Part shown: piece after piece, positions 45,439 through 57,167 of the stretch
How positions within the stretch are numbered: position 1 is the stretch's first letter
Layout: every line of letters begins with the position of its first letter
Assembly (NCBI GenBank): GCA_947044365.1
Contig: OX345638.1
Location: forward strand, 10,941,701 to 11,005,700
Direction: 5' to 3'
DNA length: 64,000 nucleotides
From: Petrosia ficiformis
Lineage: Eukaryota > Porifera > Demospongiae > Haplosclerida > Petrosiidae
Notes under the pieces: model-generated
What the model was told of the DNA's origin: nothing
What the model saw: only the letters and a program-made list of their open reading frames with translations
Databases searched by the model: none
Position numbers and translations under genes: made by a program

Positions 45439-48400
45439 TTATTTTCTTAACTTCTTTTCTTCTCTTTCTAATGTTTCGACTACTTCATGTTTCTTATATA
45501 TATGTGCCAGGTCTTTAGGCGAGCGCCCCCACTGTGTTATAATATAATAAAATATATATAAAATTATAATAATTATGTCTTATGTAAGTAATTACTAACA
45601 TAATTATTATCATAGTCATTATAATAATTATTATTATCATAATATATCTTAAGATAACTATATATAGTTTGTGGATACTAATCATATCATATTTTTATTG
45701 AACTCAACAAATCACTATTATTAATACACATAATATCATGATTACTATGAACATGAGAGTATTATAATTAATATCACCAAATTGAATATATCTAATATTT
45801 GATTCCACAAACAATAGTTATCTTAAGATACTAATACTATTATAATGAATTATCAAATATCAGTTATACAATGGAACCTATATTACCATTAGGACACACA
45901 TCAATGATTATTATCATATTTATTATAAGCTTTTACAAGAAGTAGAAAAAGAAATTATTAATCAAATATATGATCTCATTTTGAGACATCTGAATGATGT
46001 TGTATTATAATCATATCATAATAATCATTTGTAATATAATTTAAGATTATTAAGTAAACATGAACCAATCATAATATTTACTTACCCTATCCTTTACATG
46101 AATATCAGCACCATGTGATAATAACACTTTCACAATATCAACACGACCACTCATAGATGACAAATGTAAAGGTGTTAGTCCATTCTGTAGTAGCTATGTA
46201 ATTAATTATATAATCAATACATAAATTATAATACATAATATTTATTTAATATTTACTTACACTATTCTTTACATGAATGTCAGCACCATGAGACAATAAC
46301 ACCTTCACAATATCAGCATGTCCGTTGAGAGATGACAAATGTAAAGGTGTTTGATGATACTGTAGTAATAACAATCATTAGATACTTGTAATATCTTGTG
46401 TTTATGATAATAATAATAATAGTTAATTAAGTAGTTATGACATCATAACAGGTTATTAGTTAATAATAATTATAACAAATATATATTACAGATATACATT
46501 AGCTATGTAATTAATTATATAATCAATACATAAATTATAATACATAATATTTATTTAATATTTACTTACACTATCCTTTACATGAATATCAGCACCATGT
46601 GATAATAACACTTTCACAATATCAACATGACCACTCATAGATGACAAATGTAAAGGTGTTTGTTGACGCTGTAGTAATAACAATCATTTGATACTTGTAA
46701 TATCTTGTGTTTATGATAATAATAATAATAGTTAATTAAGTAGTTATTAATATTATGACATCACAACAGGTTATTAGTTAATAATAATTATAACAAATAT
46801 ATATTACAGATATACATTAGCTATATAATTAGTTTTACAATCAATAGATTAATTATAATACATTATATTTATTAAATATTTACTTACCACATCTTTTACA
46901 TGAATATCAGCACCATGTGATAACAACACATTCACAGTATCAACATCACCACTCTGAGATGAAAAATGTAAAGGTGTTTGTCCACCCTGTAGTAATAACA
47001 ATCATTAGGTACTTGTAATATCTTGTGTTTATGATAATAATAATAATAGTTAATTAAGTAGTTATTAATGTTATGACATCCTAACATGTTACTAGTTAGT
47101 AATAATTATAACATATATATATTACATATATACATGTACATTAGCTATGTCATTAATTGTAATAATCACTACATAAATTATAATACACAATATCAGGAGC
47201 TTATGAGCGGAGTGAAGTGGCACAAAAAAGCGTCAAACTATAATATGTTCTGCAAACCATCTGTTGTCAAATAACACCTTTGCAAACTTCCTTATATGGA
47301 AAACCTCTGTACACTGCGTATGTGATTTAAGTAGGAGTGATAAGTGTTGATAAAATATAAAATCATGTGCGTCTGACAAGATGACTCTGTATAATCCCCC
47401 ACTTCTTTCCAGATAGAATCGATACTAGTATAGTCACAAAGGATAGGTGCTACCAAACTATGTAACAAAAGTGTCAAGTGCTGTCAGTGTGTTGATTCTA
47501 CAGGGTGTACAAAAGGACTATTAATAGACAACAACAAAAGCAATATCTCTAATGAAATAAGCACATGATGATTACTTTGTTTCTTAGAGCAGAATTTTAA
47601 ACCGCCTTGTATTCAAGCTTTCTTCTCGAGTTTCTTTTTGCCTTGTAGAACTTGCGTTTTAGGCTTCCAATTAGTTTGAAGTATCCCATTTGAAATTTTT
47701 CAACCCAAAAATTTGTGCATTCGTTCTTTTAATCGCTATTTCATCTGTACTAAACAATGAATCTGCTTAGGACTGTAGCTTGACTGTTCTTCTGCACGAG
47801 TTCTTTTGGCAATGTTTTCTTGACTAGACTCTAATGATTGCCCAAAAAGGGTCAATGCAGTTTGATGCTCCTTTGCGCCGTTTTGTGGCGCTCATAAGCT
47901 TCGGATAATCTTTACTTAATATTTACTTACAACATCCTTTACATGAATATCAGCACCATGTGATAATAACACTTTCACAATATCAACATGACCACTCTTA
48001 GATGACACATGTAAAGGTGTTTGATGATACTGTAGTAATAACAATCATTAGATACTTGTAATATCTTGTGTTTATAATTATGATAATAATAATAATAGTT
48101 AATTAAGTAGTTATTAATGTTATGACATCATAACAGGTTATTGTGATTGTGCAAGTGAAAATCAGTCTTATTTAATTTCAAATTCTACCGAATGCTTAAG
48201 TTCAACCACTTGTTTTTCAGCCGTCTTGTGCTAGAATGTAACAAAATTTGATAACTAGACAAGACAAGAACTGATCTGATTAGTTTTCCTGAAAAATAAT
48301 GAAATGAGAAACCACATTGGAAAACGATGAAAATGAAATAAGACTGATTTTCACCTGCAGTCAATTATATAGTCAATAATAATAATATCCTTAACAGATA

Positions 48401-49344
48401 TACATTAGCTTTATAATTAAATATATATTCAATACATATTTATTTAATATTTACTTACCTCATCCTTCACATCAGTATCAGCACCATGTGATAATAATAC
48501 ATTCACAATCTCAACAAGACCACTCTTAGATGACAAATGTAAAGGGGTTGGTTGATACTGTAGTAATAACAATCATTAGATACTTGTAATATCTTGTGTT
48601 TATGATAATAATAATAATAGTTAATTAAGTAGTTATTAAAGTCATGACAAACAGATTAATAATTACATATAACAAATATATTATATTACAGATATATAAT
48701 AGCCATGTAATTAATTACAATTAAAATCCTATATTTACACATAATACATGTGATACTACAAATATTCATTTCAATACAATATCAAGTAGTTTGTTAATCA
48801 GTATTGATGGTATCGAGTATGATACTGATATTTGATATTACACATATTACATGTGTTCATACATTAGATTCAAATTTAATACAAATTCCGTTTAAAATGT
48901 GGGAATGGTATGTACATTTATCTATTAAATGGTGTGACATATTGAAATAGAGGTGTTATAGACCTGTATCAGTATCACTATCAATACTTGGACATTACTC
49001 AATACCAGTAATTTCAGATGTGGTATTGAAGTATTGAGTATCTTGATATCATATCACTCATCACTAACATATATATCACAAGAGTTAGAATTAGCTCCTA
49101 CATGTACTATACAATATATTACTGTGTGTGGATATGATAACTCACGAAACCACGTTTCTTATTAGGGTGAGCACCCTTGTTCAACAATACTTTTGTTTTG
49201 GTAACATCTTGATTCCACATTGCTTCAAACAGATCACCATCCTATAGTAATATATGAATATAGATATATAATTATTATCACATAACATAATACATACTAG
49301 TTTATACTGTTCCTCTTTTGTGAGTATTTGTGATGATTGTAATT
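45439..49344 (-). CDS. Gene B ankyrin exons
   Basis: 49146-49241 is the degenerate cap (VLLNKGAHPNKKRG). Six 33-residue repeats follow, all on TPLHLSS...VLLSHGADIHVKD, each one exon. The last exon 45439-45531 reads SPKDLAHIYKKHEVVETLER and ends LRK then stop. Introns between repeats are themselves highly alike (gtagtaataacaatcattag, aattatataatcaatacata), which points to unequal exchange between repeat-intron units. Confidence 0.85.
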
Positions 49345-52300
49345 CTAAATAATTATAAAAGATGAATATAAGAAATGATATACTATAGCATGTTACATGT
49401 TATTATACTGGAGAACAAACGGCACCACATGTAAACTATGAATATCATTATTTCTATTCGAAGGCTATTGAAAGTGATATTGTGTCATGCTTTTCAACTA
49501 CATACGACATTCCTGGAAGATTTGTAGACAACAGAATATATCGTTCATGTGAAATTATTCATCAAAATCATGTAACATTTTTATTCATTACCTTAGTTCT
49601 TAACATGTATATATAGATAGATGAATAACAAGTAGTAATAACAATATTCATAGTTTACATGTGATCTAATTGTATACAAACGCCTGTGACCACTTCTGGT
49701 GGTATAATAAAAGTGAATCCATGGGAAGTATGTGGTTCAACCATTTCTAAGTTTTCTACTGTTCTAGTTCTATGACCTTTAGGATGCATTAGCTCCATGA
49801 CTACATGGTTAGCGTGCACAAATACAATAAATCCATTATCGCACGGATACCGGAAAATATCAGTTGTTGTATACGCGTATTGTCACTCGTCCTTCAGACT
49901 CATGACGATACTTCGTATCCAACTCATATTATTTACCGGTGTCTGTGCGATAATATAAATATATACTACACTTTGACACTTGCAGAAACAATACAACTAG
50001 TATTTAGGTACATCAATCATCATGTACATTCTGTGCACATGGAAACAACACAAAATATCATTACAACATCATACCTTCATGAAACCATGAAAGATGTCTG
50101 GTCTTATCAGCTGAGCATTTGACATTGCTTACATCACAGCAGAGCATTTCCTCATGTTCACTAATTAGATGGCAAAGATGGAATGAGGAATCTGTACATC
50201 CTTCGATTTTACATCGAAACCCTTCCTGTGTAGAAGCCAGAGAATCAGTCCAGCCAAACTTGTGGACAATTGATTCTATACCTTGATGAATCATACGACA
50301 AATATTGAAGCAGTTACGAGATGGACCGAAGTAGCGTATAGTTAATGATTTGACCTGATCTAGTAAATGTAGAGCACCACCGAAATGTTGACACCTCAGG
50401 ACAACTTTATTACGATAAACATCATTAACCAACTGAAATTGAGTTGGAGAAACATGCCCCATGAGAAACACTACAAGTGATGTGAAGAGACCATTAGGAA
50501 TCAATTCACCATCCCATGTTAGATATAGAGGCTCAATAGCATCACTACTATCTTCAAATGGATCATCGACTATATCCAGGACACATGGAATGAAATATCT
50601 TGTGTCGTTTGGGATCTGTAATCTGAGATATACATATAGATATCTTCTTTCATTTGGGATCTGTGATATGATTAGTAAGCCTTCCATTAGCTTTAGGAAA
50701 TCATCACAAGAGAAAACATCCTCTTCGAATTCCATGGTGTCTAGTAACTCTCGTTTGAACATTCCTTTTGTTTTAAGGCTCTTAATTGTGGCATTGTCAT
50801 AGCGATCATCTCCATATGAAACAGCAATTATCTGAGACAGCATATCAAATAACACTTGTGGGTCAAGAAACACCACGTGAGATAGAATACCAGGGAAATG
50901 GAGATAAATGGACAGATTATGGAAGTACCATAAAGCAGCCAGTACCTCCTTACGTTGCATACCAACTGACTTTCCAATCTCAACACATTCATCAAGGCTT
51001 ATCATTCTTCGACCTTTTGTTTTGGATTTTAGCTCTACCTGGAAGAAGAACCATCGTGCAGGAACTTCAGCTCTTATGTAAGATCGACCTGTAAAACGTC
51101 GGATTCTTTCAGCAATCTCTTCTTCATTTCTACCTCTACCCATATTGTTAACTGGGAAGATTATATCTTTACCTTTGGTGTAATCATGTCTGACATCTTC
51201 ATAATTCTTAAGCTCACTATGAAGACGCTCATTCTTCTCATCAAGGCTCTCTTTAAGTTCATTACTTTCTTGAAGCCTTTCATATTCATCATAGCAAGTA
51301 CCAATCACTATAAAGTGTGGCCTTCCATGCTTTTGTACTCCTTTAAAGATTGGAGGACGAAGCTGAGACTTGCAACGAAAAAAGCTCTTTGTAAGCTGCA
51401 TAGTGCTCATCTGTCTTTTCTCACCTTCACCAACTTTTCTCCCATGCACTGAATAGAAGAAATTTGCAGCATCATCAAGCTTTTCATCAAGCCTAAAAAG
51501 AACCATATTGAGAGAATGATAACGAAGTAGTGCTGGAGCAATATCTAGGAAAGCAGCCTGACCTCCTAAGTCAACACCATACATCATATGAGTGTTATAC
51601 AATTCGTCAGATTTCTTTACTTCAGTAATCAATTGAAGAAGTTCTTTATTTAAAGTAGTAGAATCAGTAGATAGAGATTCTGAGGGCTTCTTCTTTGGCA
51701 TTGCTTGCGATGTTAGTAATGGCTGCTCTTTGGACTCTTGTACTCCAGAAATCAATTGTAACTGTTTCTTATCTGGAGAATAGTCAGTAGGCACAGACTC
51801 ATCAGGTTTCTTTTCGGGTGTCCTTTGTGATAGGACTAATAGCTTCTCTTTGGACTCTTGTACTCCAGACATCGATTGTAGCTGTTCTTCATCTGAAGAG
51901 TGGTCAGTAGGCTGAGGCTTATTCTTTGGCATTACATGTGATGTAAGTAATGGCTGCTCTCTGGACTCTTGTACTCCAGACATTAATTGTAACTGTTCCT
52001 TATCTGGAGAATAGTCAGTAGGGAGAGACTCATCAGGTTTCTTTTTTGGTTTCATTTGTAATGGGACTAATGGCTTCTCTTTGGACTCTTGTACTATGGA
52101 CATTGGTTGTAGCTGTTCCTTATCTGGAGAATAGTCAGTAGGCACAGACTCATCAGGTTTCTTTTTTGGTGTCATTTGTAATGGGACTAATGGCTTCTCT
52201 TTGGACTCTTGTACTCTGGACATCAATTGTAGCTGATCGTTATCTCGAGATTGGTCAGTAGGTAGAGAGTTGAGAGGCATCTTCTTTGGAGTCCATAGTG

Positions 52301-55300
52301 ATGAGAATAATGACTTCCATTTAGACCGTTTCACTTTAGATATTGATTGCAGCTGTTCTTTATCTTGAGAATGGTCAGTAGGCAGAGAATCGTGAGGCTT
52401 CTTCTTTGGTGTCACTTGTGAGGTGAGTGGTGTCTGTTCTACAGATTTTATTTCTTCTTGTGAGGTATTCTTCACTTGATTTTCATTCAATTCTTGTAAT
52501 TCTTGAGGTTCAGTTTCATCACTTTGAGTTCGAACACTGTACTTTATGGCCTGAAGGAATTTGATTTTCATGGTCTCGGGATCTGCTGATGTCCAAAAGC
52601 AGCTTTCATTAGACATGATAACATCATCACGTTCCTCTTTACTAACCAAACGTACCTCGGGAGCTTTAGCAACAGGAGTGCTGTGATGTTCAGTGACTGG
52701 TTCCTTTCTCAATAGCAGATTTAATAAGGACGTCTTGCCAACTCCTGATGCGCCAAAGAGTGCAAAGCTTGTCCACTTCACACTGACGAATCCTTTCTTT
52801 TGGGCATTCTCCAGTATTAGTAAAAGTTCTGTATAATAAAATATAATTATAAAATGATAACTTGTTTGTTGAATAGAATATTAAATTCAATTTTGAGATT
52901 ACATTTATTGTAAACCCAGAAATGTTAGCTGGACATTAACTATGTTAGCAATTGTGAGATTACATTAAATTAAATAGCTGTTAATTATTATAGCTGTTAG
53001 TTCACATATAATGATTTGGTAATATGAGTGTTTATGTGAAACATCATGATAGTTTTGTGGTTAAAGTGTTTGACTCTCATTGTGATGGTCCAGGATCAAA
53101 TCCTGGCATGACAATGTTGTTCATATGTCTTAATATCAAAAATGTCATTAATGGATGCTAAAGTGTGAATGTTAGCTAAAACACTAAAATTTAAAGATCA
53201 TTGACTTCTCCAGGTTGACAGTATACAGGGGTGGATCCAGAAGCAGTGAAAAGGTGGTACAAAGAACTAGGTGTGCAGAAATATTTGCTCATTATTTATT
53301 CATAATAGGTGTGGCTATCCAATACACATGCACATAATAATATTTTCCATATTAAGCATTTCTTTATATGTAATTAATGAGTTCATAATTATTAAGGTAC
53401 ACAGAGTAGAAGTCAATATAACGGCAAATATTTCAAAGGTGTGCCCTCAGGTAGCTATGAATCTCATTAATGAGTAAAAAAGGGGATACAAAAGCACCCT
53501 GAAACCCCCTGGATCTGCCCCTGGTATAAAAGAAAATGAATATAACTTCATTTCCTGTTGAAGTATTAAAACATTTATTATTACTTTTTATCTATTTCAT
53601 ATATATATAATTATTATCACCTTGTGGAGTAGGTTCGCTTTCTATTGCTCCCTTTATGTGTGGTGCAATCTAAGAAACAAAAATGTAATTATAATTATAT
53701 GTCCACTAACATCAAAATACAAACATACCGTATTCTGTATGTTAGGATATACAAAGTGACTTCTGTAGTCTCTGAGTTCTAATATTCTGCATATTTTTAA
53801 ATTTGCGAGGGAAGTTAGCTGTTCCCTTGTCAACTCAAACCTGTTGAGGTAATCTTCAGCACAGTAACAGAATACTAAGAGGAGAGAACCTCGAGAAACA
53901 GCAAGTAGATGGACTGATAAATCGTTACAGCCTAACACGTAACAGAGGGAATCACGCAGACATGAAATATCGGAGAGCATCATGTCATAGTATGTTTCAT
54001 CCACTTGTAAAATAAAAATATTATCACTCTCGCGATTGAACAAGATTCCCGGACAGTCCTTCAATCTACGTTCACGACAATATTTGTAGAAGATATAGAA
54101 GTACTCCAACCATTTTTTATGTAGCTCCGGATATAAAGCATTCAAAAATACTTTTGAGATAAGAGCTATTGGCTTAAAATTAAACCAAGACACGCGTATA
54201 CTTTGGAGGTAATTATTTAACTGATGAAAGCTTGCTATCTCTTGTGGTACATGAAGCCCTAGCCGATTTTGTAATAATCTGACTATTTCGTCGATAGGTA
54301 GTGGTATCCATCTCTTCCGGTCATACAAAGAGCCATTTACTTCAAGGTGAAGATTTTCCATTGTTAAGAAACAACAGAGAGTAAATGCTTTCATCACTTC
54401 TTCAGTTTCTGCTTGTAACGTAACATTACAGTTCGATAGAGTAGATAATATCGGCGAATGGCGTGGTAGTAAAATGAACTTAGGGAAGTATTCTATTCCT
54501 CCTTCCAAACAAAGCCTTCCCTGCATCCAGTCAATAACAGTGCACTTTCTACATCTACACATTTGAGGTAAGAACAACTGTTTCTCTTCTTCTTCAGGGT
54601 TAATACCTATAGAACAGAAATGAAGAAAGCAAATGTAACACTTCAGATCCATTCATTGCTGCATGCACAAGAGGAAATGTGAAGTGCCATACACTAAAAT
54701 TTTTAGTGAGGAGCAAAACAGCTAATATACTCAACAAAAAACAGAAACTACCTTGTATATACATACAACTTATACAAGTGATATTGTGTTCCTTTACTTG
54801 CAAAACAATATCACAAGAAAGAAAATGTACATAGTGTGAACTACTACATAACTTTCGCAATATTCTGATAAGAGATAATAAGACTAATTTCAGGCTTTCT
54901 GAAGTACTAGCGTTAATAGATTGTCAGAACAATTCCCATATGCATACACTGTGTGGTCAGTGGTATAATTAATATTTGCAAAAATTACAATAACATGAAC
55001 ATGCATTAATATTAATAATGAATGCCTTATAATGCCCACACAATAAGCACTGATCATGATTTGGGTGGATACAATTCTAGTGATATATAGTAGTGGCGAT
55101 ACTATCAAATGATTTTGAGTATACTCGATACGTAAGTAGTATCGATTACTACTCAATACTATGCAATACTTATGAGTACGTTAATAAGTATTATGCGCAT
55201 GCGCAATGCTTACCCACATAAGAACTCATGGTGTAAATTGACAATAGTTACAGCTTTGTGACTGAGATTGAAGTAGTCAGCTACAATCGAACAGTCCTAA

Positions 55301-56266
55301 AAACTAAAAGGCTCTTTTCAAAGGCTGGCCAACTGTTGTTGGAGCGAAGACGAGGGCTGAAATCAAAAAATGTTGACAAAATAGTTTCTTAATAAATGTT
55401 TTTTTAAATGTATAGAAAAAAATTAATAACGTATACCTCGAATATGTAGCTGAAGTAATCAGTACTCGCACTTGTATCAAATTTTGGGTATCGCCTACCA
55501 CTTGTGATATATCTGAAACTGATGAATTATCACACTCTTATTATTGAGGTTATAATCAGATATTTCTTCAAACTGCACAATTATACCATGATGTGTATAA
55601 ATGCAATGTTTCTTTTGTATAGCATAACATCAACATTATTTTTGAGGTTCTGATAATTAATACAAAAAAACGATTTTATTAATTTCAATAATCTTGAGGC
55701 CAGACGTTCGCATGGGAGGTCTGGAAAAACTCTTTCACAAATCTGGGTTCTGCATTAATTTCTTCTAGACCAATGAGATCATTTCTATTATGTGATCACG
55801 TTAACCACACCTACTAAAGAACTGAAACACCACAATAATTATAAAGTTATTACACATACTGCATGAAAAATCATGTGACTTCCTGTAACATATTCCCAGT
55901 TTTGTGTGTGAGTTTTTCCAGAAGTTCTGTCCATCCCTCACAAACATCTGGCCTCAAAACTATAATTTCAGTTACCTGTACAGTAACTGCATTGACATGG
56001 ATGATCTTTCGATATCCTCTGAGCAGCTGTTCTGTCTACACTAGCAATAGCAAGACATAGACCTCTCCAAGTGGGGTAAGGCTGTTTATCACTATCACGC
56101 TTCAACCACACAGAAGTCATCTCAAGCATACATCTTCCACAATCCTTCTTATCCTCGGCAATAGCATCTAGAGAGCCTGTATGGATTCCAAGTGATAACC
56201 CAATTTCTTTCCACTTTGATTTGAACTCTTTACATGTTTGATATACCTCATTGTGAGCATCTATAC
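45439..56266 (-). CDS. Gene B: Death-like / unnamed / Roc-COR / ankyrin protein
   Basis: Exons, 5' to 3': 55976-56266, 53729-54606, 53621-53669, 50075-52828, 49298-49344, 49146-49241, 48459-48557, 47931-48029, 46888-46986, 46570-46668, 46261-46359, 46086-46184, 45439-45531. All are GT-AG. The first listed exon begins in phase 1, so at least one 5' exon with the start codon is not identified. As in gene A, the step from the Roc-COR exon (ends phase 1) to 49344 lacks a counterpart of gene A exon 9759-9823; joining directly keeps phase. Six full ankyrin exons, each 99 bp. About 1600 residues visible. Same presumed role as gene A. Confidence 0.78.
47195..47905. mobile_element. TIR element in an ankyrin intron of gene B
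   Basis: agcttatgagcg at the left (from about 47197) and the inverse cgctcataagct at the right (about 47890-47901); inner segments gtgaagtggcac/gtggcgc are also related. About 710 bp, no coding region recognised, target duplication not clear. Absent from sibling introns. Confidence 0.6.
48150..48359. mobile_element. MITE in an ankyrin intron of gene B
   Basis: tgcaagtgaaaatcagtctt and the inverse aagactgattttcacctgca, about 25-30 bp of match. Non-coding. Confidence 0.75.
49835..49954. mobile_element. 120-bp MITE, tips attatcgcac
   Basis: attatcgcacggataccgga and the inverse accggtgtctgtgcgataat. Lies between the gene B main exon and its ankyrin exons. Confidence 0.68.
50075..52828 (-). CDS. 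Gene B main exon: Roc-like GTPase and COR-like region
   Basis: Near identical to gene A over the P-loop segment (GASGVGKTS near 52740) and from DLGGQ (near 51570) to the Cys/His cluster. The internal repeat is shorter, about 6.5 units at about 51660-52440, and more diverged (SVPTDYSPDKEQLQ). One insertion near 50620-50660 duplicates YLYVYLR relative to gene A. The small exon 53621-53669 (IAPHIKGAIKSEPTPQ) precedes it in both genes. Confidence 0.82.
53043..53112 (+). other. tRNA-derived (Glu-like) element
   Basis: Better preserved sister of 13831-13900: perfect T-arm ccagg-atcaaat-cctgg, D-arm-like ttgtggttaaagtg, anticodon region gactctcat, and about 5 bp of acceptor pairing (tcatg/catga). 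The anticodon stem is poor, so a tRNA pseudogene or SINE is more likely than a functional tRNA. Confidence 0.42.
53226..53523. mobile_element. hAT-like MITE in gene B intron
   Basis: Tips caggggtggatccag and the inverse ctggatctgcccctg; gtata on both flanks. The gene A intron lacks it at the same place, giving an empty site. Confidence 0.75.
53729..54606 (-). CDS. Gene B middle exon: unnamed domain
   Basis: Paralogue of 14490-15391, opening QMCRCRKCTVIDWMQGRLC, with VSWFNFKPIALISKVFLN, ILQVDETYYDMMLSDISCL and SRGSLLLVFCY. Same phases (1 in, 0 out). Conserved Cys and Trp at the N-terminal motif support a folded unit. Confidence 0.7.
55091..55503. mobile_element. Probable MITE, imperfect ends
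   Basis: agtggcgatactatcaaatg at the left and, inverted at the right, aagtggtaggcgataccc with tttgata; similarity is patchy. In the gene B intron after the Death-like exon. Confidence 0.45.
55976..56266 (-). CDS. Gene B Death-like domain exon
   Basis: 97 residues: VYQTCKEFKSKWKEIGLSLG, LDAIAEDKKDCGRCMLEM, VWLKR and PTWRGLCLAIASVDRTAAQ, the Death-fold pattern. It is clearly different from the gene A Death exon although it holds the corresponding place. Ends CxCSYCT before the donor. Confidence 0.75.
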
Positions 56267-57167
56267 CTGTTATAATAGAAGCATTAATAAAGCAAAAGAT
56301 GGTTAATCACAAAATTCTCTTACGTAGAATCTGACTGCAAGCCATTGCTCATACAACAGTGAAGAAAGCACACACAGAAACGCAGCAGTGAGTAGCCACA
56401 CCCTCATCTGGGCCGGGCCTAAAGACATAAACAAAACAGAAAAATGTATGCACACAAGATAGCTAATGTATAGTGCCCCTAAAAAAGAGAAAAAATAAAG
56501 GACAAAAAAAAAAAGTCTAAGTATATTTGTGAGCAGATCCTCGGACAAACGAGCTTCAATTGAGTTTAAAAGAGTTAGATGAGGTGCTATTGACTATATG
56601 GGATGGAAGTGAGTTCCAATGAGGTATGACATCAACAAAAATTGAGAATTGGTAAGAGGTCGAGATATAATTTGGTTGTGAGGGTATCTTGGTGAAGGTG
56701 AGGGATGAGGAGTAAAAACATTATGAGGAATAATTGAAAAGTTGTTTTAATATATCAGTATGGTCCTGAAAACCTTAAATCTTGTTCCTTCACAATTGAG
56801 TTTTTCATTGAGTGTATTCTTCAGTTTAATATCTTGTCACAAATTCCAGTAAATATAACACAGAAGATTATCTCGAAATACTATCTCTGATCTCAGCAGT
56901 TAGCCACTCAATACTCCGGAAGAACCATTGTTAATAATTATTAAGGTAATACTATACATTTAAACTTGTGTAATGCTCTATAGATGTGATAGCACTCTCC
57001 TTAGTCTACTTGGAAACAAACTGAAAGTAAGTCTATATAACATCGGAAATTGATTAGTTATAATCTCCATTTTTACTGATCATCGACTGGTTTTAAATAC
57101 ACATCCACATGTATTTAATTATCATTATTTCAAATGATGACAAAACGTTATCTTTTCATAAATGATT
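56267..57167. other. Spacer upstream of gene B Death exon
   Basis: Should contain the unidentified first exon of gene B. The part near 56800-56870 resembles 22490-22560 upstream of gene A, consistent with block duplication. No other feature recognised. Confidence 0.5.

Noticed and set aside
47086..47477. Small ORFs inside the 47195-47905 insertion
   Set aside because: Short, no motif, and the insertion looks like a non-autonomous TIR element.
56323..56406. Signal-peptide-like exon (MRVWLLTAAFLCVLSS) with a donor gtaagag as first exon of gene B
   Set aside because: It ends in phase 0 whereas the Death exon starts in phase 1; joining gives a stop. A secretory signal would also be odd for a Death/Roc protein.
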